Shown piece after piece: positions 1-8,039 of a stretch of 42,078 nt of DNA. A program made the position numbers and the translations under genes. The notes below the pieces were generated by a model that was not told the DNA's origin, did no database searches, and saw nothing but the letters and a program-made list of their open reading frames with translations. Source of the stretch: Prevotella sp. (GTDB lineage Bacteria > Bacteroidota > Bacteroidia > Bacteroidales > Bacteroidaceae); NCBI GenBank assembly GCA_017619445.1, contig JAFZSI010000061.1, positions 1 through 42,078 on the forward strand, in the 5' to 3' direction. Position 1 is the first letter of the stretch. Each line of letters opens with the position of its first letter.

Positions 1-642
1 GTCGGGGGAGGTTCTTTCCAACGGACAGGTGGCGCGCTTGTACTTCATCACCAGCTTGGCGTTCTGCGGGCGGCAGGGGGCAGCGCTTCCGTTCACCGTA
101 ATCACCACGGGCAGCGGAGCCTCTACGGTCTCCACGCCGCCGTCGATAACGCGCTTGATGGTAGCCTTGCCATCCTTCACACTCAGGACCTCCTCAGCGT
201 ATGTCACTTGGTTCAGACCAAGTTTCTGTGCCACCTGCGGGCCTACCTGTGCAGTGTCACCGTCAATGGCCTGTCGGCCTCCGATGACGATGTCCACATC
301 ACCGATTTTCTTGATGGCGGTGGCCAGCGCATAGCTCGTGGCCAGCGTGTCGGCTCCGGCAAACAGGCGGTCGGTCAACAGCCAGCCCGTGTCGGCTCCA
401 CGATAAAGACCTTGGCGGATAATCTCTCCTGCACGCGGGGGACCCATCGTGAGGATTCCTACTGTAGAGCCTGGATGCTGCTCCTTGAGCCGGAGAGCCT
501 GCTCCAGGGCGTTCAAATCTTCTGGGTTGAAGATAGCGGGAAGGGCGGCACGGTTAACGGTGCCTTCGGCTGTCATGGCGTCCTTACCCACATTTCTTGT
601 GTCGGGTACTTGCTTGGCAAGCACAACAATCTTTAAACTCAT
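1..642 (-). CDS. etfB: electron transfer flavoprotein beta subunit, 3' end outside window
   Basis: The minus-strand frame starts at the ATG at 642-640 and stays open to base 1, giving 214 codons with the stop outside the window. The N-terminus reads MSLKIVVLAKQVPDT, typical of EtfB, and the middle carries the family pattern around GGRQAIDGDTAQVGPQVA (about residues 125-142), part of the nucleotide-binding fold. EtfB pairs with EtfA to form the FAD-containing heterodimer that takes electrons from acyl-CoA dehydrogenases. etfA and a dehydrogenase gene would be expected further left, outside the window; that is inference. The family is about 250-290 residues, so roughly the last quarter is missing here. 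A Bacteroidetes-type promoter lies about 140 bp upstream. Confidence 0.93.
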   Translation of the reverse strand, partial: MSLKIVVLAKQVPDTRNVGKDAMTAEGTVNRAALPAIFNPEDLNALEQALRLKEQHPGSTVGILTMGPPRAGEIIRQGLYRGADTGWLLTDRLFAGADTLATSYALATAIKKIGDVDIVIGGRQAIDGDTAQVGPQVAQKLGLNQVTYAEEVLSVKDGKATIKRVIDGGVETVEAPLPVVITVNGSAAPCRPQNAKLVMKYKRATCPLERTSPD

Positions 643-782
643 AAAAAATGCTTATAATATATTATAATGTATAATAGGCTTCTTCCTAAAAACGGGTAAC
701 AAGGACAGTGCAAGCCGAATGCAGAGAGCTCGCTCTATGCTGAGGCGAAGCCTGTTCTCGCGGGCGTTTTCTAAATTGCCCG

Positions 783-790
783 CAAAGGTA
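783..790 (-). promoter_or_regulatory. etfB -7 promoter box
   Basis: Read on the minus strand this is TACCTTTG followed by CGGG, matching the Bacteroidetes sigma-ABfr -7 consensus TAnnTTTG. It would start a transcript near 778 and leave a leader of about 135 nt before the etfB ATG. Confidence 0.65.
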
Positions 791-851
791 CGGCTTTTCC
801 GTCGCATGACAAAGGAAAAAACGAAAAAAATGCACAAAACTGGCCGTTTCG

Positions 852-875
852 TGCACAAAACTACGGATTTGTGCA
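852..875. promoter_or_regulatory. perfect inverted repeat TGCACAAA-N8-TTTGTGCA upstream of etfB promoter
   Basis: TGCACAAA at 852-859 and TTTGTGCA at 868-875 are exact reverse complements separated by 8 bases. A further direct copy, TGCACAAAAC, sits at 831-840. The repeats lie 40-90 bp upstream of the etfB -7 box, where an operator or activator site would be plausible. The binding protein is unknown. Confidence 0.4.
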
Positions 876-955
876 ATGCGCGATAGCCAAAACGCTCGCA
901 CGCTTTGGATTCACCACGTTTGGAGTTGTGCGGACCTCTCTACGCGCTGTTTTTC

Positions 956-1013
956 CAAAGTGCAGGTTTATGATGAAATTCTCTAGAGAATTTGCACGTA
1001 ACTCTATGCTTTG
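956..1013. repeat. 58-bp TCTAGA-centred palindrome, copy A
   Basis: This imperfect palindrome runs from CAAAG (956-960) to CTTTG (1009-1013), with its exact centre in TCTAGA (982-987). The central 18 bases pair perfectly and the arms are partly conserved. It has the same length and ends as the copies at 7781, 19106, 25112, 29853, 29959 and 30065. It lies upstream of the dnaG promoter module. Confidence 0.75.
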
Positions 1014-1194
1014 TATTCGTCACGTGTACAGTTACGCGGATAACTCTATGCTTTGGATTCATATAGCATGGGTTTTTGGTGAAAGCATCGGCTCCCAGTT
1101 TGAATCCTTGTCCTCCTGTCTGGCAGGAAAAAAGAAAACAAGAATTAATTTCAGACTTTCGTTTGTTGGAGAAAATAATTTTCGTACCTTTAGA

Positions 1195-1277
1195 TAAGGT
1201 ACTCACGTTCGAAAAAAGAAAAAACAGAAAAAAAGTCTTTTTTCTTTTTCTTTTTTGCTCACTAAATCGTACCTTTG
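1195..1277 (+). promoter_or_regulatory. hairpin promoter module P1 for dnaG
   Basis: The module reads ACTCACGTTCG (1201-1211), then an A-rich/T-rich self-complementary stretch (about 1211-1256), then GCTCACTAAATCG and the -7 box TACCTTTG (1270-1277). The same flanks around a different stem occur upstream of five other genes in the window. Initiation near 1282 would leave a leader of about 48 nt before dnaG. A relic of an upstream unit (GTACCTTTAG, about 1185) suggests a decayed tandem copy. Confidence 0.7.
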
Positions 1278-1329
1278 CGGATGGATGAAAAATGGAGGAT
1301 TAGGGAACGCTTCTTTATTGTGAGAAGAA

Positions 1330-3354
1330 ATGATAGACAGAGCGACTGTTGACCGCATATTGGACGCTGCGAACATCGTTGACGTGGTTTCCGAGTTTGT
1401 TAGCCTGCGCAAGGCGGGGGTTAACTACAAAGGACTGTGCCCGTTTCACGACGACAAGACGCCGTCGTTCATGGTCAGTCCGGCCAAGAACATCTGCCAC
1501 TGCTTCGCGTGCGGCAAGGGCGGCACTCCCGCAGGCTTCCTGATGGAGCACGAGCAGATGACCTATCCCGAAGCGCTGCGCTGGCTGGCCCGCAAATACA
1601 ACATTGAAATCAATGAGCGCGAACTGACCGCCGAGGAAAAGCAACAGGAGAGCGACCGCGAGTCTATGTTCATTGTCAACGAATGGGCGCTGAAGTATTT
1701 CCAAGACCTTTTGAAGAACAACGTTGACGGGCGTGCCATCGGTATGCAGTACTTCCGCAGCCGCGGCATACGCGACGACATCATTGAGAGATTCCAGTTG
1801 GGCTACGCGCTGCCAAGGCGCAACGCGCTGTCGGAGGCCGCCCGCAAGGCTGGCTACAAGGACGATTACTTGCTGAAGACGGGCCTTTGCTATCAGCGCG
1901 ACGACGGTCAGCTGGTTGACCGCTATGCGGGCCGCGTGATTTTCCCCTGGCTGAGCACCAGCGGCAAGGTGGTGGCCTTCGGTGGCCGTCTGTTGGACGC
2001 GCGCACCAAGGGCGTGCAACAGAAGTATGTCAACTCGCCCGACTCCGACATCTATCACAAGGAGCAGCAGCTCTATGGCATCTATCAGGCCAAGCGGCAG
2101 ATAGCCAAGGAAGACCGCGTGTTCATGGTGGAGGGCTACACCGATGTCATTGCCATGCACCAGTGCGGCATTGAGAACGTGGTGGCCAACAGCGGCACGG
2201 CGCTCTCCATCTATCAGATTAAGCAACTGCATAGGTTTACCAAGAACATCGTGCTGCTCTACGACGGCGATGAGGCCGGCATCCATGCAGCCATGCGCGG
2301 CACCGACATGCTGCTGGCCGAGGGCATGAACGTCAAGGTGCTTATCCTTCCCGACGGCGACGACCCCGACTCATTCGCACGTAAGCACACGGCCAGCGAG
2401 TTCCGCAAATATATTGACGACCATCAGACCGACTTCATCCAGTTTAAGAGCGACATGCTGCTGCGCGGGGTCACCGACCCCATCAAACGGTCGGAGGCAA
2501 TCAACTCGATTGTGCGCAGCGTGTCGGTGATTACCGACCCTGTTGTGCGCGACACGTATATCAGCGACTGCTCTCACCGGCTTGGCGTGAACGAGGCCAC
2601 GCTCATCGCGCAGATGAACAAATTCATACGTCAGGACCAGGAGCAGCGTTATAAGGATGCGCGCCGCGAGGAGGAGCGAATCAACAGGAATCGCGGCAAT
2701 GAGGATAGTGCTGCTCATGGAAATGCAAGCGATGAAGGAAATCCGCTTCCTTCGAATCCAAGTACCTCCGTGTCCACGAACCCCTCCGTCTCCGCGAGTG
2801 AGTCATTGCCCCCGAAAAACTCCGTATCCACCATGATGATTGAGATGGTGGTGAAGCATGGAGGCGACGTCATTTACAACAATGTCAAATCCGAGGACGG
2901 GCAAATCATTGAACGGCTCACCGTCGCGCAGTATCTGTATTACTCGTTGCAGACCGACGAACTGTCGTTGGGCTGCCAGCTCTACGACCAGATGCTTGCC
3001 GAGGCTGCGGCACATAGTCAGGACGACCCCTACTTCAATGCCGAGCAGTATTTTGCCCACCACAGCAATGTGGCGATAGCTCAGATAGCCACAAACATGG
3101 CATTCGACCAGTTCCGCCTGCGCAAAAGCCAGCAGAAAGAACCCGATGCCGACACCCTGCGCGAACAGGCCACGCGGCTCTTGCTCGATTTCCGTCTCGA
3201 CTATGCCGAAGCCAAGCTGCGCGAGCTGAAAAGCCAGATAGCGATGGCCGTCAGCGAACCCGAACGCATGATGAAGCTCATGGAACAATATAAGGACGTG
3301 CAGAACGTCAGAAACGCGCTGGCCAAAGAACTCGGCACCAGCATAGTTGTGTAA
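1330..3354 (+). CDS. dnaG: DNA primase
   Basis: DnaG makes the RNA primers for DNA replication and works with the DnaB helicase at the fork. The 674-residue product begins with a CHC2 zinc finger (C37, H40, C58, C61). The primase core follows, with a TOPRIM fold: the conserved glutamate is E268 in VEGYTDV, and the acidic metal-binding pair is D312/D314 in DGDEAG. A low-complexity Ser/Pro/Asn linker (about residues 456-495) leads to a C-terminal region in the place of the DnaB-interacting domain. The length is normal to slightly long for the family. The start follows the promoter at 1270-1277. cls begins 3 bp after the stop, so the two are probably co-transcribed. Confidence 0.97.
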   Translation: MIDRATVDRILDAANIVDVVSEFVSLRKAGVNYKGLCPFHDDKTPSFMVSPAKNICHCFACGKGGTPAGFLMEHEQMTYPEALRWLARKYNIEINERELTAEEKQQESDRESMFIVNEWALKYFQDLLKNNVDGRAIGMQYFRSRGIRDDIIERFQLGYALPRRNALSEAARKAGYKDDYLLKTGLCYQRDDGQLVDRYAGRVIFPWLSTSGKVVAFGGRLLDARTKGVQQKYVNSPDSDIYHKEQQLYGIYQAKRQIAKEDRVFMVEGYTDVIAMHQCGIENVVANSGTALSIYQIKQLHRFTKNIVLLYDGDEAGIHAAMRGTDMLLAEGMNVKVLILPDGDDPDSFARKHTASEFRKYIDDHQTDFIQFKSDMLLRGVTDPIKRSEAINSIVRSVSVITDPVVRDTYISDCSHRLGVNEATLIAQMNKFIRQDQEQRYKDARREEERINRNRGNEDSAAHGNASDEGNPLPSNPSTSVSTNPSVSASESLPPKNSVSTMMIEMVVKHGGDVIYNNVKSEDGQIIERLTVAQYLYYSLQTDELSLGCQLYDQMLAEAAAHSQDDPYFNAEQYFAHHSNVAIAQIATNMAFDQFRLRKSQQKEPDADTLREQATRLLLDFRLDYAEAKLRELKSQIAMAVSEPERMMKLMEQYKDVQNVRNALAKELGTSIVV

Positions 3355-3357
3355 TCA

Positions 3358-4788
3358 ATGATTTACGTTCACTGGCTCATATTGCTCCTTTACGGACTGC
3401 TCGTGGTGGGAACCATGATTGCCGTGCTGATGGACAACCGTCAGCCCGCAAAAACCATGGCGTGGCTGCTCGTGCTCACCTTCATCCCGCTCTTAGGCGT
3501 ATTCCTCTATTTCTTTTTCGGACAGAACACCCGCAAGGAGCGGTTCATCAGCCAGCAGAGCCTCGACCAGCTTACCAAACGCTCCATGCTGGAATTTGTG
3601 GAGCAGAAAAACCTGGTGCTGCCCGAGAACCACAAAACGCTTATACGCCTGTTTGCCAACCAAAGCTGGGCACTGCCGTTCAAGGACAACGATGCCGACA
3701 TATTTACCGACGGCTACGAATTCTTCCATGCCTTGTTGCAGGAAATTGGCCGCGCCACCCATCACATACACATTGACACCTACATCATGGAAGACGACCC
3801 GCTGGGCAATCTGGTGGCCGACGCGCTCATTGACAAGGCGCGCGAGGGTGTGGAGGTGCGCGTCATCTACGACGATGTGGGCTGTTGGAGCGTGAAGAAT
3901 GCTTTCTGGGAGCGGCTTCGCGAGGCAGGCATCGAGGTTCACGGGTTTATGCCCGTGAAATTCCCGGTGTTCACCAGCAAGGTGAACTACCGAAACCACC
4001 GCAAGCTATGTGTCATTGACGGCACCGTGGGGTTCATCGGCGGCATGAACATCGCGTTGCGCTACATCAAGGGGCGCAACAACCGCGGATGGCGCGACAC
4101 GCACCTGCGCATACGTGGCAGCGCGGTCTATGGCATTCAGCGGGCTTTCCTCGTTGACTGGTTCTTTGTTGACCGCACACTGATTTCCAGCCGCGAGTAC
4201 TATCCCGAGCTTAAGGGAAACGGAGCCCCTGAAAACAATTGCATCGTGCAGATTGTGACCAGCAGCCCCGTCACTCCCTGGCCCGACATGATGCAGGGCT
4301 ATGTCCGCATTTTGCTTGCCGCGCACCAGTATGTCTATATGGAAACGCCCTATTTCCTTCCCACGGAGTCCGTGCTGTTTGCCATGCGTACGGCTGCCCT
4401 TGCGGGCGTTGATGTGCGCCTGATGATTCCCATGCACACCGACGCCAAGTTTGTGGAGTGGGCCAGTCGCTCGTATGTCATGGAGACTGTGGAGGCGGGC
4501 GTCAAAGTCTATCTCTTCAGCAAAAGCTTCAACCACAGCAAACTGCTTGTGTGCGACGACTCGCTCTGCACCTGCGGCTCCACGAACATCGATTTCCGCA
4601 GTTTTGACAACAATTTCGAGGCCAATGCGTTCTTTTACGATGAGGCGATGGCGCGCCGCATGAAAGAGGTGTTCCTTGCCGACCAGGAGCAGAGTGCGCT
4701 GCTCGACGATGTCACCAACCTGCGGCATCGTTCGTTTATGCAGCGTCTGTGGGAGTCGCTGGTGAGACTTCTTTCGCCGCTGCTTTAA
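3358..4788 (+). CDS. cls: cardiolipin synthase, phospholipase D family
   Basis: The enzyme joins phosphatidylglycerol units to make cardiolipin at the inner membrane. The 476-residue product has two N-terminal membrane helices (about residues 4-24 and 36-56). Two HKD motifs follow: H214-x-K216-x4-D221 in NHRKLCVID, and H393-x-K395-x4-D400 in NHSKLLVCD. The architecture matches bacterial ClsA/ClsB-type synthases with an N-terminal anchor. The start is 3 bp after the dnaG stop, so translation may be coupled. Confidence 0.94.
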   Translation: MIYVHWLILLLYGLLVVGTMIAVLMDNRQPAKTMAWLLVLTFIPLLGVFLYFFFGQNTRKERFISQQSLDQLTKRSMLEFVEQKNLVLPENHKTLIRLFANQSWALPFKDNDADIFTDGYEFFHALLQEIGRATHHIHIDTYIMEDDPLGNLVADALIDKAREGVEVRVIYDDVGCWSVKNAFWERLREAGIEVHGFMPVKFPVFTSKVNYRNHRKLCVIDGTVGFIGGMNIALRYIKGRNNRGWRDTHLRIRGSAVYGIQRAFLVDWFFVDRTLISSREYYPELKGNGAPENNCIVQIVTSSPVTPWPDMMQGYVRILLAAHQYVYMETPYFLPTESVLFAMRTAALAGVDVRLMIPMHTDAKFVEWASRSYVMETVEAGVKVYLFSKSFNHSKLLVCDDSLCTCGSTNIDFRSFDNNFEANAFFYDEAMARRMKEVFLADQEQSALLDDVTNLRHRSFMQRLWESLVRLLSPLL

Positions 4789-4825
4789 GAATAACATGAA
4801 ACAATAACCATTCAAAACCATAGTC

Positions 4826-5647
4826 ATGCTCGAAACAGACAACAACATGCTATCCAACAAACGCCAGAGGCTGGTGTTGCGCATCGGAAAAAAGTCGCTG
4901 GCTTTTGCCGTGGCCGACAGCGAGGCAGAAAAGCAGATTTTCTACGAGCCATACACCGTGAAGAGCGGCATTTCGATGGCTGCCAACCTGCGCGAGGCTT
5001 TCCGCGAGTCCAGCCTGCTGGGCCGTGGCTATCAGCGTGCGCTGGTGCTCGTTGACGGTCCGGTGCTGCTTGTTCCCGTCGAGGAGTTTTCCGACGACAA
5101 TTGCGAGGTGCTCTATCACCATGCCGTCAGTGGGCACGCGGGCGAAACGGTTCTCAGCTATGTGCTGCCCACCCAGAATGTCGTGGCGGTGTTTGCCATC
5201 AACAAAGACCTCAAACTGGTGGTGGACGACCATTATGCCGATGTGAAGTATTGCCCCGTCTGCGTGCCCGTATGGAACTATCTGCACCACCGCAGTTTCA
5301 CCGGCAACCGTCGCAAACTCTACGGCTATTTCCACGACCGCCAGCTGAATGTCCTTGCCTTCGACAAAAACCGTTTCAGGTTCTGCAATAGTTTTGATAC
5401 CGACCGCTACAAGGATGCTGTCTATTTCCTGCTCTATGTTTGGAAACAGTTGGGCATGGACGAGCGGCGCGACGAGCTCCATCTGTTGGGCGACATTCCC
5501 GAACAGCAGGAACTGATGGCCGAGGTTCGACAGTTTGTGCAGTATGCTCATGTTATTAATCCCTCTGCCGACTTCAACCGCGCTCCCATCACACAAATCA
5601 AAGGCCTTCCGTGCGATGTCATGGCCTATTTCCTGAAAGGCAGATAA
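4826..5647 (+). CDS. DUF3822 family protein
   Basis: This is a 273-residue protein of the Bacteroidetes-specific DUF3822 family. It is typically encoded next to rsmD, as it is here (59 bp upstream of it). No membrane segment or catalytic motif is visible. The N-terminal part (RLVLRIGKKSLAFAVAD) has the alternating strand pattern seen in ASKHA-like folds, which is inference. Two in-frame starts are possible: ATG at 4826 and ATG at 4847 just before LSNKRQRL. The function is unknown. The neighbour suggests a link to ribosome maturation, but nothing in the protein proves it. Confidence 0.85.
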   Translation: MLETDNNMLSNKRQRLVLRIGKKSLAFAVADSEAEKQIFYEPYTVKSGISMAANLREAFRESSLLGRGYQRALVLVDGPVLLVPVEEFSDDNCEVLYHHAVSGHAGETVLSYVLPTQNVVAVFAINKDLKLVVDDHYADVKYCPVCVPVWNYLHHRSFTGNRRKLYGYFHDRQLNVLAFDKNRFRFCNSFDTDRYKDAVYFLLYVWKQLGMDERRDELHLLGDIPEQQELMAEVRQFVQYAHVINPSADFNRAPITQIKGLPCDVMAYFLKGR

Positions 5648-5706
5648 GAAATCGGACCATTTGTCAATGGTGAAATAGTAAAATTGAATAATTGTAAAAT
5701 AGCAGA

Positions 5707-6237
5707 ATGCGCATCATCACAGGAATTTATAAAGGCCGTCATTTCGATGTGCCGCGCTCGTTCAAGGCGCGCCCCACAACCGATTTTGCCAAGGAAAACA
5801 TCTTCAATGTGCTGAACGGCTATCTGGACTTCGACGGTGCCACCGCACTCGACTTGTTCTCGGGTACGGGCAGCATTTCGCTCGAACTGCTTTCGCGTGG
5901 CTGCAGCCAGGTTGTCAGTGTGGAAGCCGAACGCGACCATCACGCTTTCATCCGCCAGTGCCTGAAAAAACTGGGCACCGACCGCTGCATTCCCATCCGT
6001 GGCGACGTGTTCAGGTTTATGAAAAGCTGTCATCAGCCGTTCGACTTCATTTTTGCCGACCCGCCCTACGCACTTAAGGAGTTGCCCACTATTCCGACGC
6101 TTGTCTTTGACCATCAGTTGCTGAAGTCCGACGGCGTGTTTGTCTTTGAGCATGGCAAAGACCACGTTTTTTCCGAACATCCCCACTTTCTGGAGCACAG
6201 AAGCTATGGCAGTGTGAACTTTTCGCTGTTCAGATAA
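5707..6237 (+). CDS. rsmD: 16S rRNA (guanine(966)-N(2))-methyltransferase
   Basis: RsmD transfers a methyl group from S-adenosylmethionine to G966 of 16S rRNA during small-subunit assembly. The 176-residue product matches the family length. It starts with MRIITGIYKGR, has the SAM-binding loop DLFSGTGS (residues 49-56) and the catalytic DPPY motif (118-121) of N2/N6 methyltransferases. The gap after DUF3822 is 59 nt of AT-rich TTGAATAATTGTAAAATAG-type sequence. The helicase gene follows after 41 nt. Confidence 0.93.
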   Translation: MRIITGIYKGRHFDVPRSFKARPTTDFAKENIFNVLNGYLDFDGATALDLFSGTGSISLELLSRGCSQVVSVEAERDHHAFIRQCLKKLGTDRCIPIRGDVFRFMKSCHQPFDFIFADPPYALKELPTIPTLVFDHQLLKSDGVFVFEHGKDHVFSEHPHFLEHRSYGSVNFSLFR

Positions 6238-6278
6238 CCCTCAACCCTCCATCCTAAAACCCCTCTCCACTCCCTCCG

Positions 6279-7709
6279 ATGCTTACCGACGAGTTGACAC
6301 ACCTTATCAGGCAACACCTTGGCTTCGAGCCTACTGCCGACCAATGGAATGCCATGCAGGTGTTCGCCTTGTTCATAACCTCGCGCCAGTCCATGGCAGC
6401 GATGGTGCTGCGTGGCTCGGCGGGCACAGGCAAAACATCATTGGCCGGAGCCATGGTGCGCACCCTGCAACAGCTGGGGCAGAAAGTGGTGCTCTTAGCC
6501 CCCACGGGCCGTGCCGCCAAGGTGTTCGCACTGAACGCCGGCAGTCCCGCCTTCACCATCCACCGAAAAATCTATCGCCAGCAAAGTGCCCTGGCCGAGG
6601 CATTCAACCTGAACGACAATCTGCACCACGACACGCTGTTCATGGTTGATGAGGCTTCCATGATTGCCAACCAGGGCCACGACACAGTGTTCGGTAGCGG
6701 ACGCTTGCTCGACGACCTGGTGCAGTATGTGGGCTCTGGCCACAACTGCCGCCTGATGCTCATCGGCGACAAGGCCCAGTTGCCTCCTGTGGGCGAGCAA
6801 GAGTCGCCCGCATTGCAAGCCTCCTACCTGCGCGGCTACGGATTGAGCATCTATGAGTGCGACCTCGACGAGGTGGTGCGCCAGAACCTGCAGTCGGGCA
6901 TCCTGTTCAATGCCACCACCATTCGCAAGACCATCATCAGCGACAGCCTTACCCAGCTGCCGCACATCCGTTTCAGCGGGTTTGCCGACATCCAGCGCGT
7001 GCCGGGCGACGAGCTCATCGAGATGCTGAACACCAGCTACAGCCAGGTGGGCACCGACGAGACCATGGTCATCACCCGCAGCAACAAACGCGCCAACATC
7101 TACAACCAAGGCATCCGTAACACCATCCTCGGCCGCGAGGAAGAACTCACAACGGGCGACATGCTGATGATTGTCAAGAACAACTATTTTTGGATTGAAG
7201 ACCAGTCGCCCAACATCTCGTTCATTGCCAACGGCGACCGCGCCCGCGTGCTCCGTGTGCGCAACTGCCGCGAACTCTATGGCTTCCGCTTTGCCGATGT
7301 GTGGCTGCAGTTCCCCGACTATGACGATTACGAGCTGCAGGCCACCGTGCTCTGCGACTCTCTGCGCGCCGAGGCTCCATCGCTCACCCGTGAGCAGAGC
7401 GACGCGCTGTTCAACGCCGTCATGGCCGACTATGAGGACATACCACGCAAGGCCGACCGCATCAAGAAGCTGCGCGACGACCGCCACTTCAACGCCCTGC
7501 AGGTGAAATATGCCTACGCCACCACCTGCCACAAGGCGCAGGGAGGACAATGGGCGCACGTCTATATAGACCAGGGCTACATGACCGACGAAATGCTCAC
7601 CCCCGACTACATCCACTGGCTCTACACGGCCTTTACACGTGCCACCGAAAAACTCTTCCTCGTCAACTGGCCGAAGACCCAGATTGCGGACGAGGACAAA
7701 CCAGACTGA
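6279..7709 (+). CDS. RecD-like ATP-dependent DNA helicase
   Basis: This is a superfamily 1 helicase of 476 residues. Walker A is GSAGTGKTS (K52) and Walker B is FMVDEAS (D124, E125). A region with a QLPPVG motif (motif III type) follows. The UvrD_C_2 end has TCHKAQGGQW and YTAFTRATEKL. Single-gene RecD-like helicases of this type are common in Bacteroidetes and are not part of a RecBCD complex, since no recB or recC is nearby. It probably acts in DNA repair or replication-fork maintenance. It is the last gene of the plus-strand run that begins with dnaG. Confidence 0.88.
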   Translation: MLTDELTHLIRQHLGFEPTADQWNAMQVFALFITSRQSMAAMVLRGSAGTGKTSLAGAMVRTLQQLGQKVVLLAPTGRAAKVFALNAGSPAFTIHRKIYRQQSALAEAFNLNDNLHHDTLFMVDEASMIANQGHDTVFGSGRLLDDLVQYVGSGHNCRLMLIGDKAQLPPVGEQESPALQASYLRGYGLSIYECDLDEVVRQNLQSGILFNATTIRKTIISDSLTQLPHIRFSGFADIQRVPGDELIEMLNTSYSQVGTDETMVITRSNKRANIYNQGIRNTILGREEELTTGDMLMIVKNNYFWIEDQSPNISFIANGDRARVLRVRNCRELYGFRFADVWLQFPDYDDYELQATVLCDSLRAEAPSLTREQSDALFNAVMADYEDIPRKADRIKKLRDDRHFNALQVKYAYATTCHKAQGGQWAHVYIDQGYMTDEMLTPDYIHWLYTAFTRATEKLFLVNWPKTQIADEDKPD

Positions 7710-7780
7710 TGCCTCCCTGATGCCTGCATTTGGAATGCTAACTCGATGCTTTGGAAACGCAGCGTGCGGCATTGTTTTTC

Positions 7781-7838
7781 CAAAGCATAGGTTTATGATT
7801 AAATTTTCTAGAAAATTTCAACGTAACATGGCACTTTG
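7781..7838. repeat. 58-bp TCTAGA-centred palindrome, copy B
   Basis: CAAAG (7781-7785) and CTTTG (7834-7838) are equidistant from the central TCTAGA (7807-7812). The inner AAATTTTCTAGAAAATTT is a perfect 18-bp palindrome. Outer half-sites GATGCTTTG (7745-7753) repeat the arm sequence. The copy sits between the RecD-like helicase gene and the promoter module of the GH89 gene. Confidence 0.75.
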
Positions 7839-7854
7839 TTTTCATAAGTTTTTA

Positions 7855-8007
7855 TATCTTTGACTTCGTCTAAGATACTATCGTTCGGAAAATTGCAAAT
7901 AAATTTGCATTTTCACTCACTTAATCTTTCTCTGACTTCGTCTAAGATACTTTCGTTCGGAAAATTGCAAATAAATTTGCATTTTCACTCACTTAATCGT
8001 ATCTTTG
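7855..8007 (+). promoter_or_regulatory. tandem hairpin promoter module P2 for the GH89 gene
   Basis: Two copies of a 66-bp unit start at 7861 and 7933 (72-bp period, one mismatch). Each unit reads TGACTTCGTCTAAGATACT, then TCGTTCGGAAAA, then the stem TTGCAAAT/ATTTGCA, then CACTCACTTAATC. A -7 box TATCTTTG precedes the first copy (7855-7862) and another follows the second (8000-8007). The second -7 box is well placed to start the GH89 mRNA with a leader of about 28 nt. Between the copies the -7 box has decayed. Confidence 0.75.
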
Positions 8008-8039
8008 CAGCAACGTTCGACATTAACACCTTAAACAAT

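Larger units (their letters stand above)
643..1329. other. divergent intergenic region between etfB and dnaG
   Basis: This region has no supportable gene. From left to right it holds an etfB leader of about 135 nt, containing a GC-rich partly self-complementary block (about 700-755, with AGGCTTC near 677 and GAAGCCT near 747 able to pair). It then holds the etfB promoter (783-790), an inverted repeat (852-875), a 58-bp TCTAGA palindrome (956-1013), a direct repeat of TAACTCTATGCTTTG (999-1013 and 1040-1054), and the dnaG hairpin promoter module (1195-1277). Confidence 0.6.

Noticed and set aside
1315-2286. 323-codon minus-strand open frame opposite dnaG
   Set aside because: Antisense to the zinc finger and TOPRIM part of dnaG; no recognisable domain, and its start region lies in the dnaG leader.
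6495-7772. 425-codon minus-strand open frame opposite the RecD-like helicase gene
   Set aside because: It is exactly antisense to a gene with clear Walker and UvrD_C_2 motifs; its residues are Val/Ala/His/Gln-rich in the way that GC-rich antisense frames are, with no family motif.
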